This document shows positions 1 to 8,610 of a DNA stretch of 16,818 bases, one piece after another. The stretch comes from CAZLQF01 sp964561545 (GTDB lineage Bacteria > Bacteroidota > Bacteroidia > CAILMK01 > CAYYUA01): NCBI GenBank assembly GCA_964561545.1, contig CAZLQF010000049.1, positions 1-16,818 of the forward strand, read 5' to 3'. Numbering within the stretch: the first letter of the stretch is position 1; each line of letters begins with the position of its first letter. Under the pieces are notes generated by a model, which saw only the letters and a list, made by a program, of their open reading frames with translations, searched no databases and was not told the DNA's origin. The translations under genes and the position numbers were made by a program.

Positions 1-36
1 GTACCAGTTAAAAAAGAAGCATACATTAAAGCTTAA
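1..36 (+). CDS. C-terminal tail of an upstream rightward gene (partial)
   Basis: Read from base 1, frame 1 gives VPVKKEAYIKA and then a TAA stop at 34-36. The stop lies only a few bases before a strong hairpin, which is where the end of a real gene would be expected. Eleven residues are too few to name the protein. It would be convergent with the leftward dabBA operon. The call rests on the open frame, its lysine-rich composition and the hairpin placement, so it is tentative. Confidence 0.35.
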   Translation, partial: VPVKKEAYIKA

Positions 37-87
37 AAATCCTGTATAGGGGCATGCAGGGCTAGCCCTGCCTGCCCCTATACAGGA
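36..87 (-). terminator. Strong hairpin, likely terminator of dabBA (possibly bidirectional)
   Basis: Two 23-nt arms (40-62 and 65-87) pair with a single mismatch around a TA centre, and the core stem is GC-rich. Read on the minus strand, the stem is followed by TTTTTAAGCTTT, a usable U-tract, so it best fits a Rho-independent terminator for leftward transcription coming out of dabA about 185 bp away. On the plus strand it begins 4 nt after the stop at 34-36 but is followed by CCCCC, so rightward termination would lack a U-tract. Confidence 0.7.
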
Positions 88-272
88 CCCCCACTAATTT
101 GAGGATTATTTATACACACTTTTTGGAACTCTACCAATAAATAGTATTATGATTAAAACATTTGGCAGCCTCCCTAAAATGGTAACAATAAATCAAACCT
201 TTGGCTTAAATGCAGGGAATGTCCTGTGAAACTGTAGAGTAAGATTAGCAAAAATTGAATTGTACAGTTAGC
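88..272. other. Spacer between hairpin and dabA stop codon
   Basis: AT-rich spacer of 185 bp. I see no open frame, repeat or recognisable RNA. It would form the 3' untranslated part of the dabBA transcript if the hairpin at 40-87 is its terminator. Confidence 0.5.
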
Positions 273-2639
273 TCAGTGCCGCTTCAAAGAAGCTTCGAGT
301 GAAAAATCTTCAGGATAAGCGTGGAGTTGGTTGTCTATTTCCGGGTCCATTACCTTTAGGTGTAGCCATTCGTTTTCAAATAGCTTGCCAAGCGTATCTC
401 GGTGATTGGTGAGAATGGCCTGCACATTCCGTATCGGTGCATGGATGAGAACCATCAGGCGCAAAGGCTGATGGAAGAAATGATGGTCGTCTACATTGAG
501 CGATTGCGAGGGCAGCCCGGGTTTGAGGTCCCCACCATTGCCTTGTACAACGCCAAATTTGCCTACCACGTTTTGAGTCACTTTGGTTCCGCTTCCAAAG
601 ACAGTATTGTCAACGCTGGCAAAGTAATAATGGTTGTTAATCCACTGCGTCACAACCATTGGCCCTTGCATGATAGCAGCCAACGCTTGGCCATCGGGAT
701 CTGTTACCCAATCGTAGGTATGTAAAAAGCAACGCCCGTTGAGGTTCAGATTTTGCGTTAGCGTTCGTGGCCCAATAATGAAAGCAGCATTGCCAGCCAG
801 CCCCCACTCAGGACGAGTCTCTGCCCAATCTGAGGATCGCTTGTTCACTTCCTTCAGGGAATCCTTGCTGCGCTTCCTCATAGATTTTACCCGTTCTTCA
901 GTAGCAGCCGACCGGGCTTTTTGCAAGTCTTGTTTAAGGGATTCCAACGCTTGTTGGTGGGTTTTGGGAACGTGAGCATCAAATAGTTCGATTTCATCCG
1001 TAGTGGTATTGTGTTCGGCTGCCACAAACCATGTTTCCTCAGGTATCGATACCCCTTGTTGAGCCAGGTTTTTTCGCACTTCAGGATCATTGCAAAGTAA
1101 AGCCAAGGTCCTTGCATTGTGACGGCCGGGGCTACCTGCGCAAGCTCCGCAATCCAAACTGGAGTCAAACGGATTGTTGGTGGTTTGGCTGCCATGCCCT
1201 ACCAATACCACCAGTCTGGAGAAATACTGCCACCCGGTAAGGTCAAAAAGTGCTTTGGCGCAAGCTACTTTTTCCTCCATGGAAAGATTTGGAGCCCCTT
1301 CATGGGTCAATTGCTGATCAGTTAACTTTTTGATGGAAGGCAAACAAAACTTCACTGGGTCCGGCATCCTTTGCTTGAGGTTTTTGGTGAGCCGGTGTAA
1401 GAAGGTTGGGAGCAATGTTTGTACCGTTATACCGATCCCATAATAGCCGCCTGCACCCTCAACATAACCAAAGGAGGCAGGTACGTTGTTTTTAAAGGTA
1501 TTAATAAGCTGCAGATAAGCTTTATGCAACTGGTTCCAAAGGTTGTATTGGGCAGCATTGCTTATGTGTGCGTCATTTGTGACCTCGGTAACCTGGTAAG
1601 CTGAATTTAAAATTGGCGGACAGGATTTCCTTACCAGGCTGGAATGGAAAGCCCTGTAATTCATGGGAATACCGAAAAAACCCGCATAGCCGTATGTTTC
1701 GTAATTCCCGGTTTGCTCAACATGCCTCCGCATTACCTCTGATCGCGTATCGATACAAAACACCAATTGGGCATCAGCTTTCTGGTCTTGCTGCCCAGTA
1801 TGCGATAAGTATTGCTGTATACCCTCCGTCAGGTTCTGGTGATAGGTTTGCTCCCATGCCAGCAGCCATATTCTTTCCGGAGCCATCAACGCTTCTGAGG
1901 ATGAATGGATAACTTTTGGTGTTAAATCATAACCCAGGTGACTGGCCAATGATAAACGCACAGCTAACATTTCAGCCAATGTAATGGGATATTTTTGCTG
2001 CCAGCGGTTCTGTTCCTCAAGCCTGTACTTGATCATGCCCGTCCATCCAGGCAAAGCCGCTATTTCCTCATTGATGAGGCTTTCCCAATGGTCGATAGCG
2101 TACTCGTTAAGCACTTGCTCTATGGCTTCATAGAGATCATCGGGAAGGGATTTTAATTGATCGGCCTTTGGAATTTGACGGTCATAAGGGGCAAGCGCTT
2201 TCCAAGCTTTGTAAAAACCACTTTGGCGACCTGGCATCCACCATTCTGCGACCCCTTCATCTATAAATGCCGAAAGCCATTTAGCCATCAAGCAATCAAG
2301 CTGGTGCATAGAATTAGGCTCAAAAAGGTTTTCAGCTGCCTTCTCCTCGAGGATGCTTAAGTGTTCTTCCGGGGTATGTTTAATCTCATAGTAGGCTAAA
2401 AGCGATTTTAACTGTTCTGGATTAATATGGCCTTCTTGCCACGCTTTGCGAAATATAAAAGGAGATGGGAAGCCTCGGGCATTGAACAATTGCCTGGCCT
2501 GACGTACTGCATCCTCAAAATGTTGGTTTTCAAAACCTGCCAGCGGATTGGAGGTAACAAAAGCATACAAAGGCCAAGCTTTCGGAATTTTAGCGGCTGC
2601 TTCCTCGATGGTTTGATCAATGGTCTTCCGTTGCCCCAT
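273..2639 (-). CDS. dabA: DabA, zinc-site subunit of the DAB inorganic-carbon transporter (DUF2309/UPF0753)
   Basis: This 788-residue protein matches the DUF2309/DabA family, the peripheral subunit of the DAB dissolved-inorganic-carbon accumulation complex. In the characterised system DabA is thought to be a one-way, carbonic-anhydrase-like enzyme that turns CO2 into bicarbonate, driven by ion flow through DabB. The expected zinc-site residues are visible: Cys295 and Asp297 in VFCIDTRSEVMRRH, His482 in VGHGSQTTNNP, and Cys497 in LDCGACAGSPGRHN. The His-to-Cys spacing of 15 matches the family. Length is normal and there is no signal peptide or membrane segment, as expected for a membrane-associated cytoplasmic partner. 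The ATG at 2637-2639 lies 4 bp after the dabB stop, so the two genes should be co-transcribed and co-translated. Whether it feeds autotrophy or anaplerotic carboxylation cannot be told here. Confidence 0.93.
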   Translation of the reverse strand: MGQRKTIDQTIEEAAAKIPKAWPLYAFVTSNPLAGFENQHFEDAVRQARQLFNARGFPSPFIFRKAWQEGHINPEQLKSLLAYYEIKHTPEEHLSILEEKAAENLFEPNSMHQLDCLMAKWLSAFIDEGVAEWWMPGRQSGFYKAWKALAPYDRQIPKADQLKSLPDDLYEAIEQVLNEYAIDHWESLINEEIAALPGWTGMIKYRLEEQNRWQQKYPITLAEMLAVRLSLASHLGYDLTPKVIHSSSEALMAPERIWLLAWEQTYHQNLTEGIQQYLSHTGQQDQKADAQLVFCIDTRSEVMRRHVEQTGNYETYGYAGFFGIPMNYRAFHSSLVRKSCPPILNSAYQVTEVTNDAHISNAAQYNLWNQLHKAYLQLINTFKNNVPASFGYVEGAGGYYGIGITVQTLLPTFLHRLTKNLKQRMPDPVKFCLPSIKKLTDQQLTHEGAPNLSMEEKVACAKALFDLTGWQYFSRLVVLVGHGSQTTNNPFDSSLDCGACAGSPGRHNARTLALLCNDPEVRKNLAQQGVSIPEETWFVAAEHNTTTDEIELFDAHVPKTHQQALESLKQDLQKARSAATEERVKSMRKRSKDSLKEVNKRSSDWAETRPEWGLAGNAAFIIGPRTLTQNLNLNGRCFLHTYDWVTDPDGQALAAIMQGPMVVTQWINNHYYFASVDNTVFGSGTKVTQNVVGKFGVVQGNGGDLKPGLPSQSLNVDDHHFFHQPLRLMVLIHAPIRNVQAILTNHRDTLGKLFENEWLHLKVMDPEIDNQLHAYPEDFSLEASLKRH

Positions 2640-2643
2640 CTTG

Positions 2644-4110
2644 TTAATTTTTATATTTCAGAACCGTTTGGGCATTAGGTTGTGAAACATTTAATAAACC
2701 CACATAAAGCCGTTTGCTTTTCTTATACCACTCAAACTCAATGGCCAAAAAAGCCATTAAGTACAAACCCGTAACCAAACCATGATGCCAGGTTAATACG
2801 GTAGGCTGGTCCACCATTGGCATCCCTTCTAACAAGCCGGAAATGGTATTAAAAAACAAGGCATAGATTGCGACAGCAGGCACGATGAGCAAGGGAATAC
2901 CCACTAAGCGAATCCAGATCGGAATCTTGGTTCGTTTGATAATATCCTGTGTCCCATGAATAATGGTCAATACGACTACAAAGGTTAACAGCGCCCCGCT
3001 ATTTAGTTGAAGCCCTTTGCCAGTAAGGACTGTGAACAGCCACCCACCCAGGATTCCACTAATTAAAATAACCGGCAATTTTACCCCTTTAGCAATTGTT
3101 CGGTCCTTTTGGCTGGGAATGGTATGTTCTATACGGCTACCAGCAGACAAGAACGAATAAGCTTTGTAAAAACCATGCAAAACCAAATGGGTGACGGCAG
3201 CTGTAAAAAAACCAAGCCCGCATTGTAGAAGCATAAAACCCATCTGGGAAACCGTGGAGCAACCCAACTTGCGTTTGATATGGGATTGGGCGAACTTCCA
3301 GAATTTACCAAAAAGTGCCCCAATACCACCAATGATAACAATGAACCCCATTAAATCAGTATAATGGATGAGCGGTGCAAAACGGGTGAGCAGGATACCA
3401 CCAGCATTAACAAAACCGGCATGCATTAAAGCCGAGGCAGGTGTTGGAGTGGTCATGGATGACATCAACCAGCTTTGAAAAGGAAAAATGGCAGATTGGA
3501 TGATGGCGGCCAGAACCATTAAAAGCGCTGCTATCGTAACTGGAATGCTGGATGAGTAACTTAAAGCTGAGATGATTGATTCAATAGAGGTATTACCGGT
3601 TACTTGAACCAATAATCCACTTCCAGTTATAAGAATCAAAGTGCTTGCGATAAAATACCACATGGCATAACGTCCGGCTATACGTGCTTCACCCCAATTA
3701 CGGTTATGGCCAATTAATCGGGCCATGAAAAGGCCCATGAACAACCATCCCAGGATGAATACCAAGAGGTGGTTCGAAGCAGTTAAGAGCATCACTGCCA
3801 GTGTAAAGCCAAAACAAGTAGCAAAAAACTGGTTGATATGGTGGTTGCCCGCCATGTAACGAAGAGAATAGCTGTAAACGATTCCGCTGAAAAAAGTGGC
3901 CGCCATCCACATTACAAGCGTCAAACCATCAATGGTGAAAAGGTTGTTCCAGGTCCAATCATGGTTTTGATTGCTATAGAGTAAAGACAAGCCAGCGCTA
4001 ACCAGGAACAATAACCACACGATCTTGGTTAAGAGGTTCGGCAGGAAAGCTACCGATTGCTTTGATAATTTTGGTTGATGCATTATGGAACCTGTACTAC
4101 CTATACGCAT
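2644..4110 (-). CDS. dabB: DabB, proton-conducting membrane subunit (NuoL/MrpA-like) of the DAB transporter
   Basis: This 488-residue, very hydrophobic protein has roughly a dozen membrane segments and belongs to the NADH-quinone oxidoreductase proton-conducting family (PF00361). Family signatures are visible: TPTPASALMHAG at residues 221-232, KLGCSTVSQMGFM at 281-293, and THLVLHGFYKAYSFLSAGS at 307-325, each resembling conserved NuoL blocks. No other complex I or Mrp subunits are nearby and dabA follows directly, so this is DabB rather than a respiratory subunit. Its likely job is to pass cations down their gradient and couple this to DabA. The first ATG (4108-4110) is used. An in-frame ATG at 4081-4083 (MHQPKLSK) would give a 479-residue protein and is a reasonable alternative start. 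Confidence 0.9.
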   Translation of the reverse strand: MRIGSTGSIMHQPKLSKQSVAFLPNLLTKIVWLLFLVSAGLSLLYSNQNHDWTWNNLFTIDGLTLVMWMAATFFSGIVYSYSLRYMAGNHHINQFFATCFGFTLAVMLLTASNHLLVFILGWLFMGLFMARLIGHNRNWGEARIAGRYAMWYFIASTLILITGSGLLVQVTGNTSIESIISALSYSSSIPVTIAALLMVLAAIIQSAIFPFQSWLMSSMTTPTPASALMHAGFVNAGGILLTRFAPLIHYTDLMGFIVIIGGIGALFGKFWKFAQSHIKRKLGCSTVSQMGFMLLQCGLGFFTAAVTHLVLHGFYKAYSFLSAGSRIEHTIPSQKDRTIAKGVKLPVILISGILGGWLFTVLTGKGLQLNSGALLTFVVVLTIIHGTQDIIKRTKIPIWIRLVGIPLLIVPAVAIYALFFNTISGLLEGMPMVDQPTVLTWHHGLVTGLYLMAFLAIEFEWYKKSKRLYVGLLNVSQPNAQTVLKYKN

Positions 4111-4458
4111 TTTTGGGCTAAGTTAATGGGTGACCAAAGCCTTCAAAAACCAATCCTTACTATTACAACTTTAACACGATTATTGAGCGAATCTACATAT
4201 TTAGCAAAAATATGAATAGATCGAAGGGCTTAAAATTGGTATTGCAGTGAGTATTATATTCAAAGCTAAACAGAAATGTGACCTCGCAAAGGTAAAAGCT
4301 TTTAAAACGCAATTGATCCAATTCAGCGATGGAATATTTTGATCGTTTTGAGATGTTTGATACGTAATAGCCCCTTTAAAAGATTGTATAAATAAGGTTA
4401 ATGCAATTACTAAAGCCTTGATTAATGGGTTTATCCGGGGGATTGAAGGTTGATTCGG
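4111..4458. other. Gene-free upstream region of dabB
   Basis: AT-rich, about 350 bp. Apart from the candidate -7 box I see no long open frame on either strand and no hairpin. It contains one copy of the 11-mer GGGCTTAAAAT (4226-4236), which also occurs in other spacers of this window. Confidence 0.5.
4205..4212 (-). promoter_or_regulatory. Possible -7 box upstream of dabB
   Basis: On the minus strand this reads TATTTTTG, matching the Bacteroidota -7 consensus TAnnTTTG. It lies about 95 bp before the dabB start. I do not see a clear TTG/TTTG -33 element at the right distance, so this is only a weak candidate. Confidence 0.3.
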
Positions 4459-4944
4459 TTAAACAGGCTGGAAGGCGAGTGCCAGCTCTTCGGCAGCAAA
4501 ATCATCTAAATTTAGCCTGATCGCATTTTCCGGTTTTCGTTCCTAATTTTCGCACAATTTACCATTATTAACGGCTTGCGAAAAGGTGAGATAATTATCC
4601 GCCAAGCTTTGAAACATGCCCATTTGAATTATTCCTTGCTTGGCATCACCGTAAACAATTGGTACATAATTAACGCAGCTCAAGCCCGTTTTTCCTTCAA
4701 AAATAAGACCAGCTTCAGCCATGCTTTAATCTTTGGCCCCAACTACTTCGTAGGTTTCAAAATCCGAAAAATCAAGGTTTTGAAGTCTTTTAGCGCTTAT
4801 TTCACCAATATCGTCCGTGTGAACAACACCAGCGGCAATTGGGAAGCCGCCTAAAATATTGTGGGATTTTAATAATGGCAGGTTCGCATAAAAGTTTTGA
4901 AGAAAAAAGCCAGCTCTTAAGGAGAGGATTGTGCTGGCCCTAAT
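4459..4944 (-). pseudogene. Decayed NmrA-like NAD(P)-binding protein (C-terminal portion)
   Basis: Reading the minus strand in one frame across 162 codons gives a continuous, protein-like sequence interrupted only by stops at 4726-4728 (TAA) and 4543-4545 (TAG). Recognisable stretches are LRAGFFLQNFYANLPLLK, GGFPIAAGVVHTDDIGE, YEVVGAKD and ADNYLTFSQAVNNGK. They resemble the middle and C-terminal parts of NmrA-like atypical short-chain dehydrogenases (NAD(P)H-binding proteins). The N-terminal Rossmann glycine motif is not present: a third in-frame stop at 4945-4947 and loss of similarity end the relic. With no frameshift and few stops, inactivation looks fairly recent. A 92-codon open frame on the opposite strand (4576-4854) is a shadow of this relic. 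The family name rests on recalled motif resemblance. Confidence 0.7.
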
Positions 4945-4949
4945 TTAAT

Positions 4950-5524
4950 GTGAGCAATTTTTAGTCTTAAATTCACAGGATTGGCAATAATTAAATAGAT
5001 ACGGCAAAACAATACAAGCTACAAATAAAAGCATTGACGTTGAAGATTGATTATACACTTTACTTGTTGTACCTACTGTCACTGCTAACTCGAATGATTT
5101 TATATGCTACCATTATGTGGCTCCTCCCAGAGCCATCGAATTGGGCAGAAAATTTTTAGGAAGGTTTCAATATGATTTATGGTTCAACTTAGAAATGCAG
5201 CCTTTTTTGTTCTTTTAGGAACAATAGATTGGTAGACAACAATGGATAATCCCAATATTTAATGTCCCGTAGGAACCAAAGGTTTTATTCCAAAATTTTT
5301 TGCTCAAAAAAATAGTACCAAGAAGGTTTCATGATTCTAATATGAGTTAGTACCCAATGTCCAATTTTATCTTACTAAGAGGATTGAAGTCGAGCTTTTG
5401 ATTTTCAATAGGTTTAATGTCAAAGAACTCTGAAATCTCTGTGTAAGATTTAATTTTTTATTCCATTTGTTAGCTTTGATCCATGCCTATTCAAAATCCT
5501 TCTTTACTGGTTCCTTATAAAAAA
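4950..5524. other. Gene-free spacer
   Basis: About 575 bp of AT-rich DNA without an intact gene. On the minus strand a stop-free run of about 40 codons near 5350-5460 (KSYTEISEFFDIKPIENQK and onward) could be another relic, but I cannot link it to a family and such runs also occur by chance. Confidence 0.4.
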
Positions 5525-5576
5525 CGGGTCTGCCAAAACCGAAATAATTTTTACTTTTTCGGTTTTTACAGACCCG
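5518..5576 (-). terminator. Intrinsic terminator of the 860-residue T9SS protein gene
   Basis: The arms CGGGTCTG (5525-5532) and CAGACCCG (5569-5576) pair perfectly. The stem continues through CAAAACCGAAA against TTTCGGTTTT after a small internal mismatch. On the minus strand the stem is followed by TTTTTTATAAGG, a proper U-tract. It lies about 70 bp after the stop codon of the leftward gene ending at 5648, the expected place for its terminator. Confidence 0.85.
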
Positions 5577-5647
5577 CTCAAGGAATTTCCCAATTTTGAT
5601 TTTAAACAAAAGATTAAAAACCCTGAATGGGCTTTGGATAAATTCAG

Positions 5648-8230
5648 TTAATGAATAATGATGCGTTGAATCTTTTGATCACTTGTTTTGAGTAAATAGA
5701 TTCCTTTTGACAACCCAGATGTATTAATTCTTGATACTTGTTGCTCCTTTTGCAATTTCGCCCGTTTAACTATTTGTCCCCGGGAATTCAAAAGCTTAAC
5801 TTCTTGAGATGGCTTTTGGGTTTCCGAACGTTGGATGGTAAGCATAGATCCTGCTTTAACCGGGTTGGGATAAGCTTTTAAATGGCGCCTCTCACCTTGA
5901 TCTATCCCGGTATTTTCATCATTCACTTGATTTTTAATGGGCGTTAAAGTGAGATTGATCGTGATAATGCTGTCACAACCAAATTCATTGGCAAGGGTAT
6001 CTTTAACAGCACCCACGCATTTTCCACTTCCCAGGCTGTTGGGTTTACCAATGCCGACCACTCCACGCTCATCATCCACATTGATTTTATTGCCTGCGCT
6101 GTCATTTACAAATTTCGTTACATTATTTCCCCTGACATCATCCACATACATTAAGCGGTCACGTAAAGGAGCATCCCCTTTTTGGAAGACGATTTCGGAT
6201 TCATTGTCATTATCCACATCCAGGCTGGCGATGGGTGCTTTTTTCGCTTCTACCGTATTGGCCGGCATGATTGTAGCTCTGACGCCATTGGGGCCGATTA
6301 GTTGAATTTCATTACTACCATTCACAATGGGTGCACTGGCTTTGCAGTTGTCGCTAAAATCTGCAAGCGTTCCCAAACCAAGGCCATTATTTGATCCAAT
6401 GGTAACCCCAGTTGATTTAATAACCCCATTGTCATCAATATAACGCACAGTTTGGGAAGCATCCGCAAATACCAATTCCTCATTGCCGTCACCATCAAAA
6501 TCGGCAATGCCATAAACGCCATTAGTGCCATTTCCGGCAAATTTAACCTTGGTAGGATTGCTACCCGGGCGCACCCTGTAGATATTTTGCTCATTAGAGC
6601 CGGCATAAAATATGGAAGGCCCGGAACCATTCCAATAACCTTCATAAAGCAGTGTTTTATTGGTCCTTAAAGGCTTACTGCTAACGTCCAATGTATCATG
6701 AATTCCGCTGGACCGGTCCCAAAGTAAAATTTGGTTTTTATTTTTCACAAGCGGTACGTCCACAGCACCATTCCCATCAAAATCTACAACGCCAGGCCCA
6801 AAAGCTTTAATTCCCCCGGTTTGCCAGGTTTTAACCTGGGCACTATCCGCTTTTAAACTTTTAAGTTGTTGGTTTAGGGTAAAAGCAAAGCCACTACTGG
6901 CATTGCTGATGGAATAGGTTTCATCTCCGCTCGGGACCGTATAACTACCGGTAGCGGTCCGGTTAATTGTTGATGAGTTGGGTGCTCCAAAAGAAAGATT
7001 TATGGTAAGGATACTGTCACATCCGTTCTGGCTTGATAACGTGTCTTTATAAGTACCACCCTGCGTTATGGTTTGGGAACCACTGGGAAGGGTATATTGA
7101 TTACACGCTTTTTTGTTCAAGGTATCATAGCAAAATAAATTACCGGTATCTTGGTCAGAAGCCTTATTTTCAGCACAAACGGCATTCACGTCAAAACCAT
7201 CTCCCTTAGGCCCCCATATATGCTTGGGCGTTGTATTGACCAATTTTACGTATTGGTAATTTAAGGAGTCAAGGTTAAAAGTGGTTGAATAATTTTGACC
7301 AAAAGCATGGTTGTAGTTGTGGGCTATGCCAACAAAAGTCCATTTGGTTGTATCCTTACTTACATAAACCTGGGCTTTTTCCAAAGGATAGTCATTGTAT
7401 TCATAGATGGATAACTTACCGGTCATCGTATCATTGAATCCCAAAATCACATATGGTTTTTGATTCAGGTTGTTCTTGTAGCCAAGGCTGTAAATAGGCA
7501 ATGATGGGCTGCCCAAGGCATTTTGGGGGTTCGATCGAACAGGAATGATGGATTGGCCATTGTTATAAGTTCCCTGCTTATAGTTTGGTATTTGCTTAAC
7601 ATAGTGTTTGCAATCCGGTTCAGGATTCAAAGCTTGAATAGGAGCAACTCGTTCAGCGCAAATTGCATTCAAGTCAAACCCATCTGATGCGGTCGGTGCT
7701 TGCGCAGAATCAGTGGTGTTTACCACCTTAACATATTTAAATCGAATAGAATCCAGTCCAAAAGTAGTAGGATGAATGTCTCCGGTTAAATTGTTTTGGT
7801 TATTAGCTTCTCCTACATAAACCCAATTGGTTTGGTCTTTACTAACCAAAACATCTGCCTTTTCTGGGTAATTGGTCCCGTTCCAGGTAGTTTCATAAAT
7901 GGTCAAATCTCCAGTCATAAAACTGTCAAAGGCCACTGTTATAAAAGGGTTATCGTTAAACCCCAGGCTAAAGAAGGTATCATACCTCGGTGCGCCTAAA
8001 GCATTGGCGGGATTTGAACGCTTTGGCTGTATAGTAGTACCATCCAATTTTTCACCTTGATTTAAAGCCAGAATCTGATCACCAGAATGAGAACAATCCA
8101 GGGTATCATAATTGGGATTTGAATAACCTTTTTGAACCAACCCTAACAAGACTAAAAGGGCAGGTAGGATTACTAAACTTTGTAACCCCTTTTGGAGATA
8201 AATTCTTTCTTTCATTTTTTTAACGCACAT
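5648..8230 (-). CDS. Secreted T9SS protein with duplicated N-terminal module, GCDSI stalk repeats and FG-GAP-like propeller
   Basis: 860 residues. A signal peptide is present (hydrophobic LQSLVILPALLVLLGLV, residues 16-32). Two homologous units follow, about 46-191 and 207-352. Each begins and ends with a Cys and shares RSNPxNALGxP, a VSKDxTxW-like strand, YVKxVNTT and DGFDxNAxCAE. Next comes a GCDSI-type stalk module (366-413), then the start of a second one (SYTVPSGDETYSIS, 429-442). Residues 445-735 are propeller-like with FG-GAP/VCBS calcium loops DFDGNGAVD (483-491), DFDGDGNEE (577-585) and DVDNDNESE (671-679). The end of the second stalk module (VKDTLANEFGCDSI, 742-755) and a type A sorting domain (from LKAYPNP to the C-terminal GIYLLKT region, 784-860) close the protein. 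It is probably exported by T9SS and surface-anchored or released. The ligand is unknown. An ATG at 8213-8215 (MKERIYL) gives a more typical signal peptide and may be the true start. Confidence 0.9.
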   Translation of the reverse strand: MCVKKMKERIYLQKGLQSLVILPALLVLLGLVQKGYSNPNYDTLDCSHSGDQILALNQGEKLDGTTIQPKRSNPANALGAPRYDTFFSLGFNDNPFITVAFDSFMTGDLTIYETTWNGTNYPEKADVLVSKDQTNWVYVGEANNQNNLTGDIHPTTFGLDSIRFKYVKVVNTTDSAQAPTASDGFDLNAICAERVAPIQALNPEPDCKHYVKQIPNYKQGTYNNGQSIIPVRSNPQNALGSPSLPIYSLGYKNNLNQKPYVILGFNDTMTGKLSIYEYNDYPLEKAQVYVSKDTTKWTFVGIAHNYNHAFGQNYSTTFNLDSLNYQYVKLVNTTPKHIWGPKGDGFDVNAVCAENKASDQDTGNLFCYDTLNKKACNQYTLPSGSQTITQGGTYKDTLSSQNGCDSILTINLSFGAPNSSTINRTATGSYTVPSGDETYSISNASSGFAFTLNQQLKSLKADSAQVKTWQTGGIKAFGPGVVDFDGNGAVDVPLVKNKNQILLWDRSSGIHDTLDVSSKPLRTNKTLLYEGYWNGSGPSIFYAGSNEQNIYRVRPGSNPTKVKFAGNGTNGVYGIADFDGDGNEELVFADASQTVRYIDDNGVIKSTGVTIGSNNGLGLGTLADFSDNCKASAPIVNGSNEIQLIGPNGVRATIMPANTVEAKKAPIASLDVDNDNESEIVFQKGDAPLRDRLMYVDDVRGNNVTKFVNDSAGNKINVDDERGVVGIGKPNSLGSGKCVGAVKDTLANEFGCDSIITINLTLTPIKNQVNDENTGIDQGERRHLKAYPNPVKAGSMLTIQRSETQKPSQEVKLLNSRGQIVKRAKLQKEQQVSRINTSGLSKGIYLLKTSDQKIQRIIIH

Positions 8231-8610
8231 AAGAAAATTTATTTTGTTCTAAAGAATAGTCCTTTGATTTATTACAAATTGATTGATCTTCGGCATTTAC
8301 AATGATTTTTTATTCCTATAAGTTAAATTCCCTAAAGCTGTTTTTATTCCTACGCTATCCCTTGACTTTTTTAACTTTTTAATTGTTGTGCCAACTTCAG
8401 CAGGAATGCCTTTTAGGTATTCCTTTATTCCTATTAAAATGCAAATTTATAATCGACTGCAACTATTGATTTATCTTTTCGACTAATCAATCTATAAATT
8501 AGATGAACTTAATAATTTAATCTATGGATTTAAACAGCAAATAATTTTAGATTAGAGCGTGATTTTACCAGTTCAATAAACTTCCAAATTGAAATTAGTT
8601 AGGATGCCAT
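8231..8610. other. Divergent spacer upstream of the 860-residue protein gene
   Basis: 380 bp, strongly AT-rich. It should contain the leftward promoter of the T9SS gene ending at 5648, but I find no clear TAnnTTTG box. A short imperfect hairpin (8402-8410 with 8416-8424) is visible. There is no recognisable similarity to the gene A sequence upstream of the duplicated segment, so the duplication has a sharp left edge at 8611. Confidence 0.5.

Noticed and set aside
402..1912. Several plus-strand open frames across the dabA region
   Set aside because: They overlap the strongly conserved dabA coding frame on the minus strand and are shadow frames.
2644..4110. NADH dehydrogenase subunit L or Mrp antiporter subunit
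   Set aside because: The protein is NuoL-like, but no other complex I or Mrp genes are nearby and dabA follows after 4 bp, so DabB is the better call.
4576..4854. Plus-strand open frame of 92 codons
   Set aside because: It lies exactly opposite the NmrA-like relic, whose minus-strand translation is clearly protein-like; the plus-strand product has no recognisable motif.
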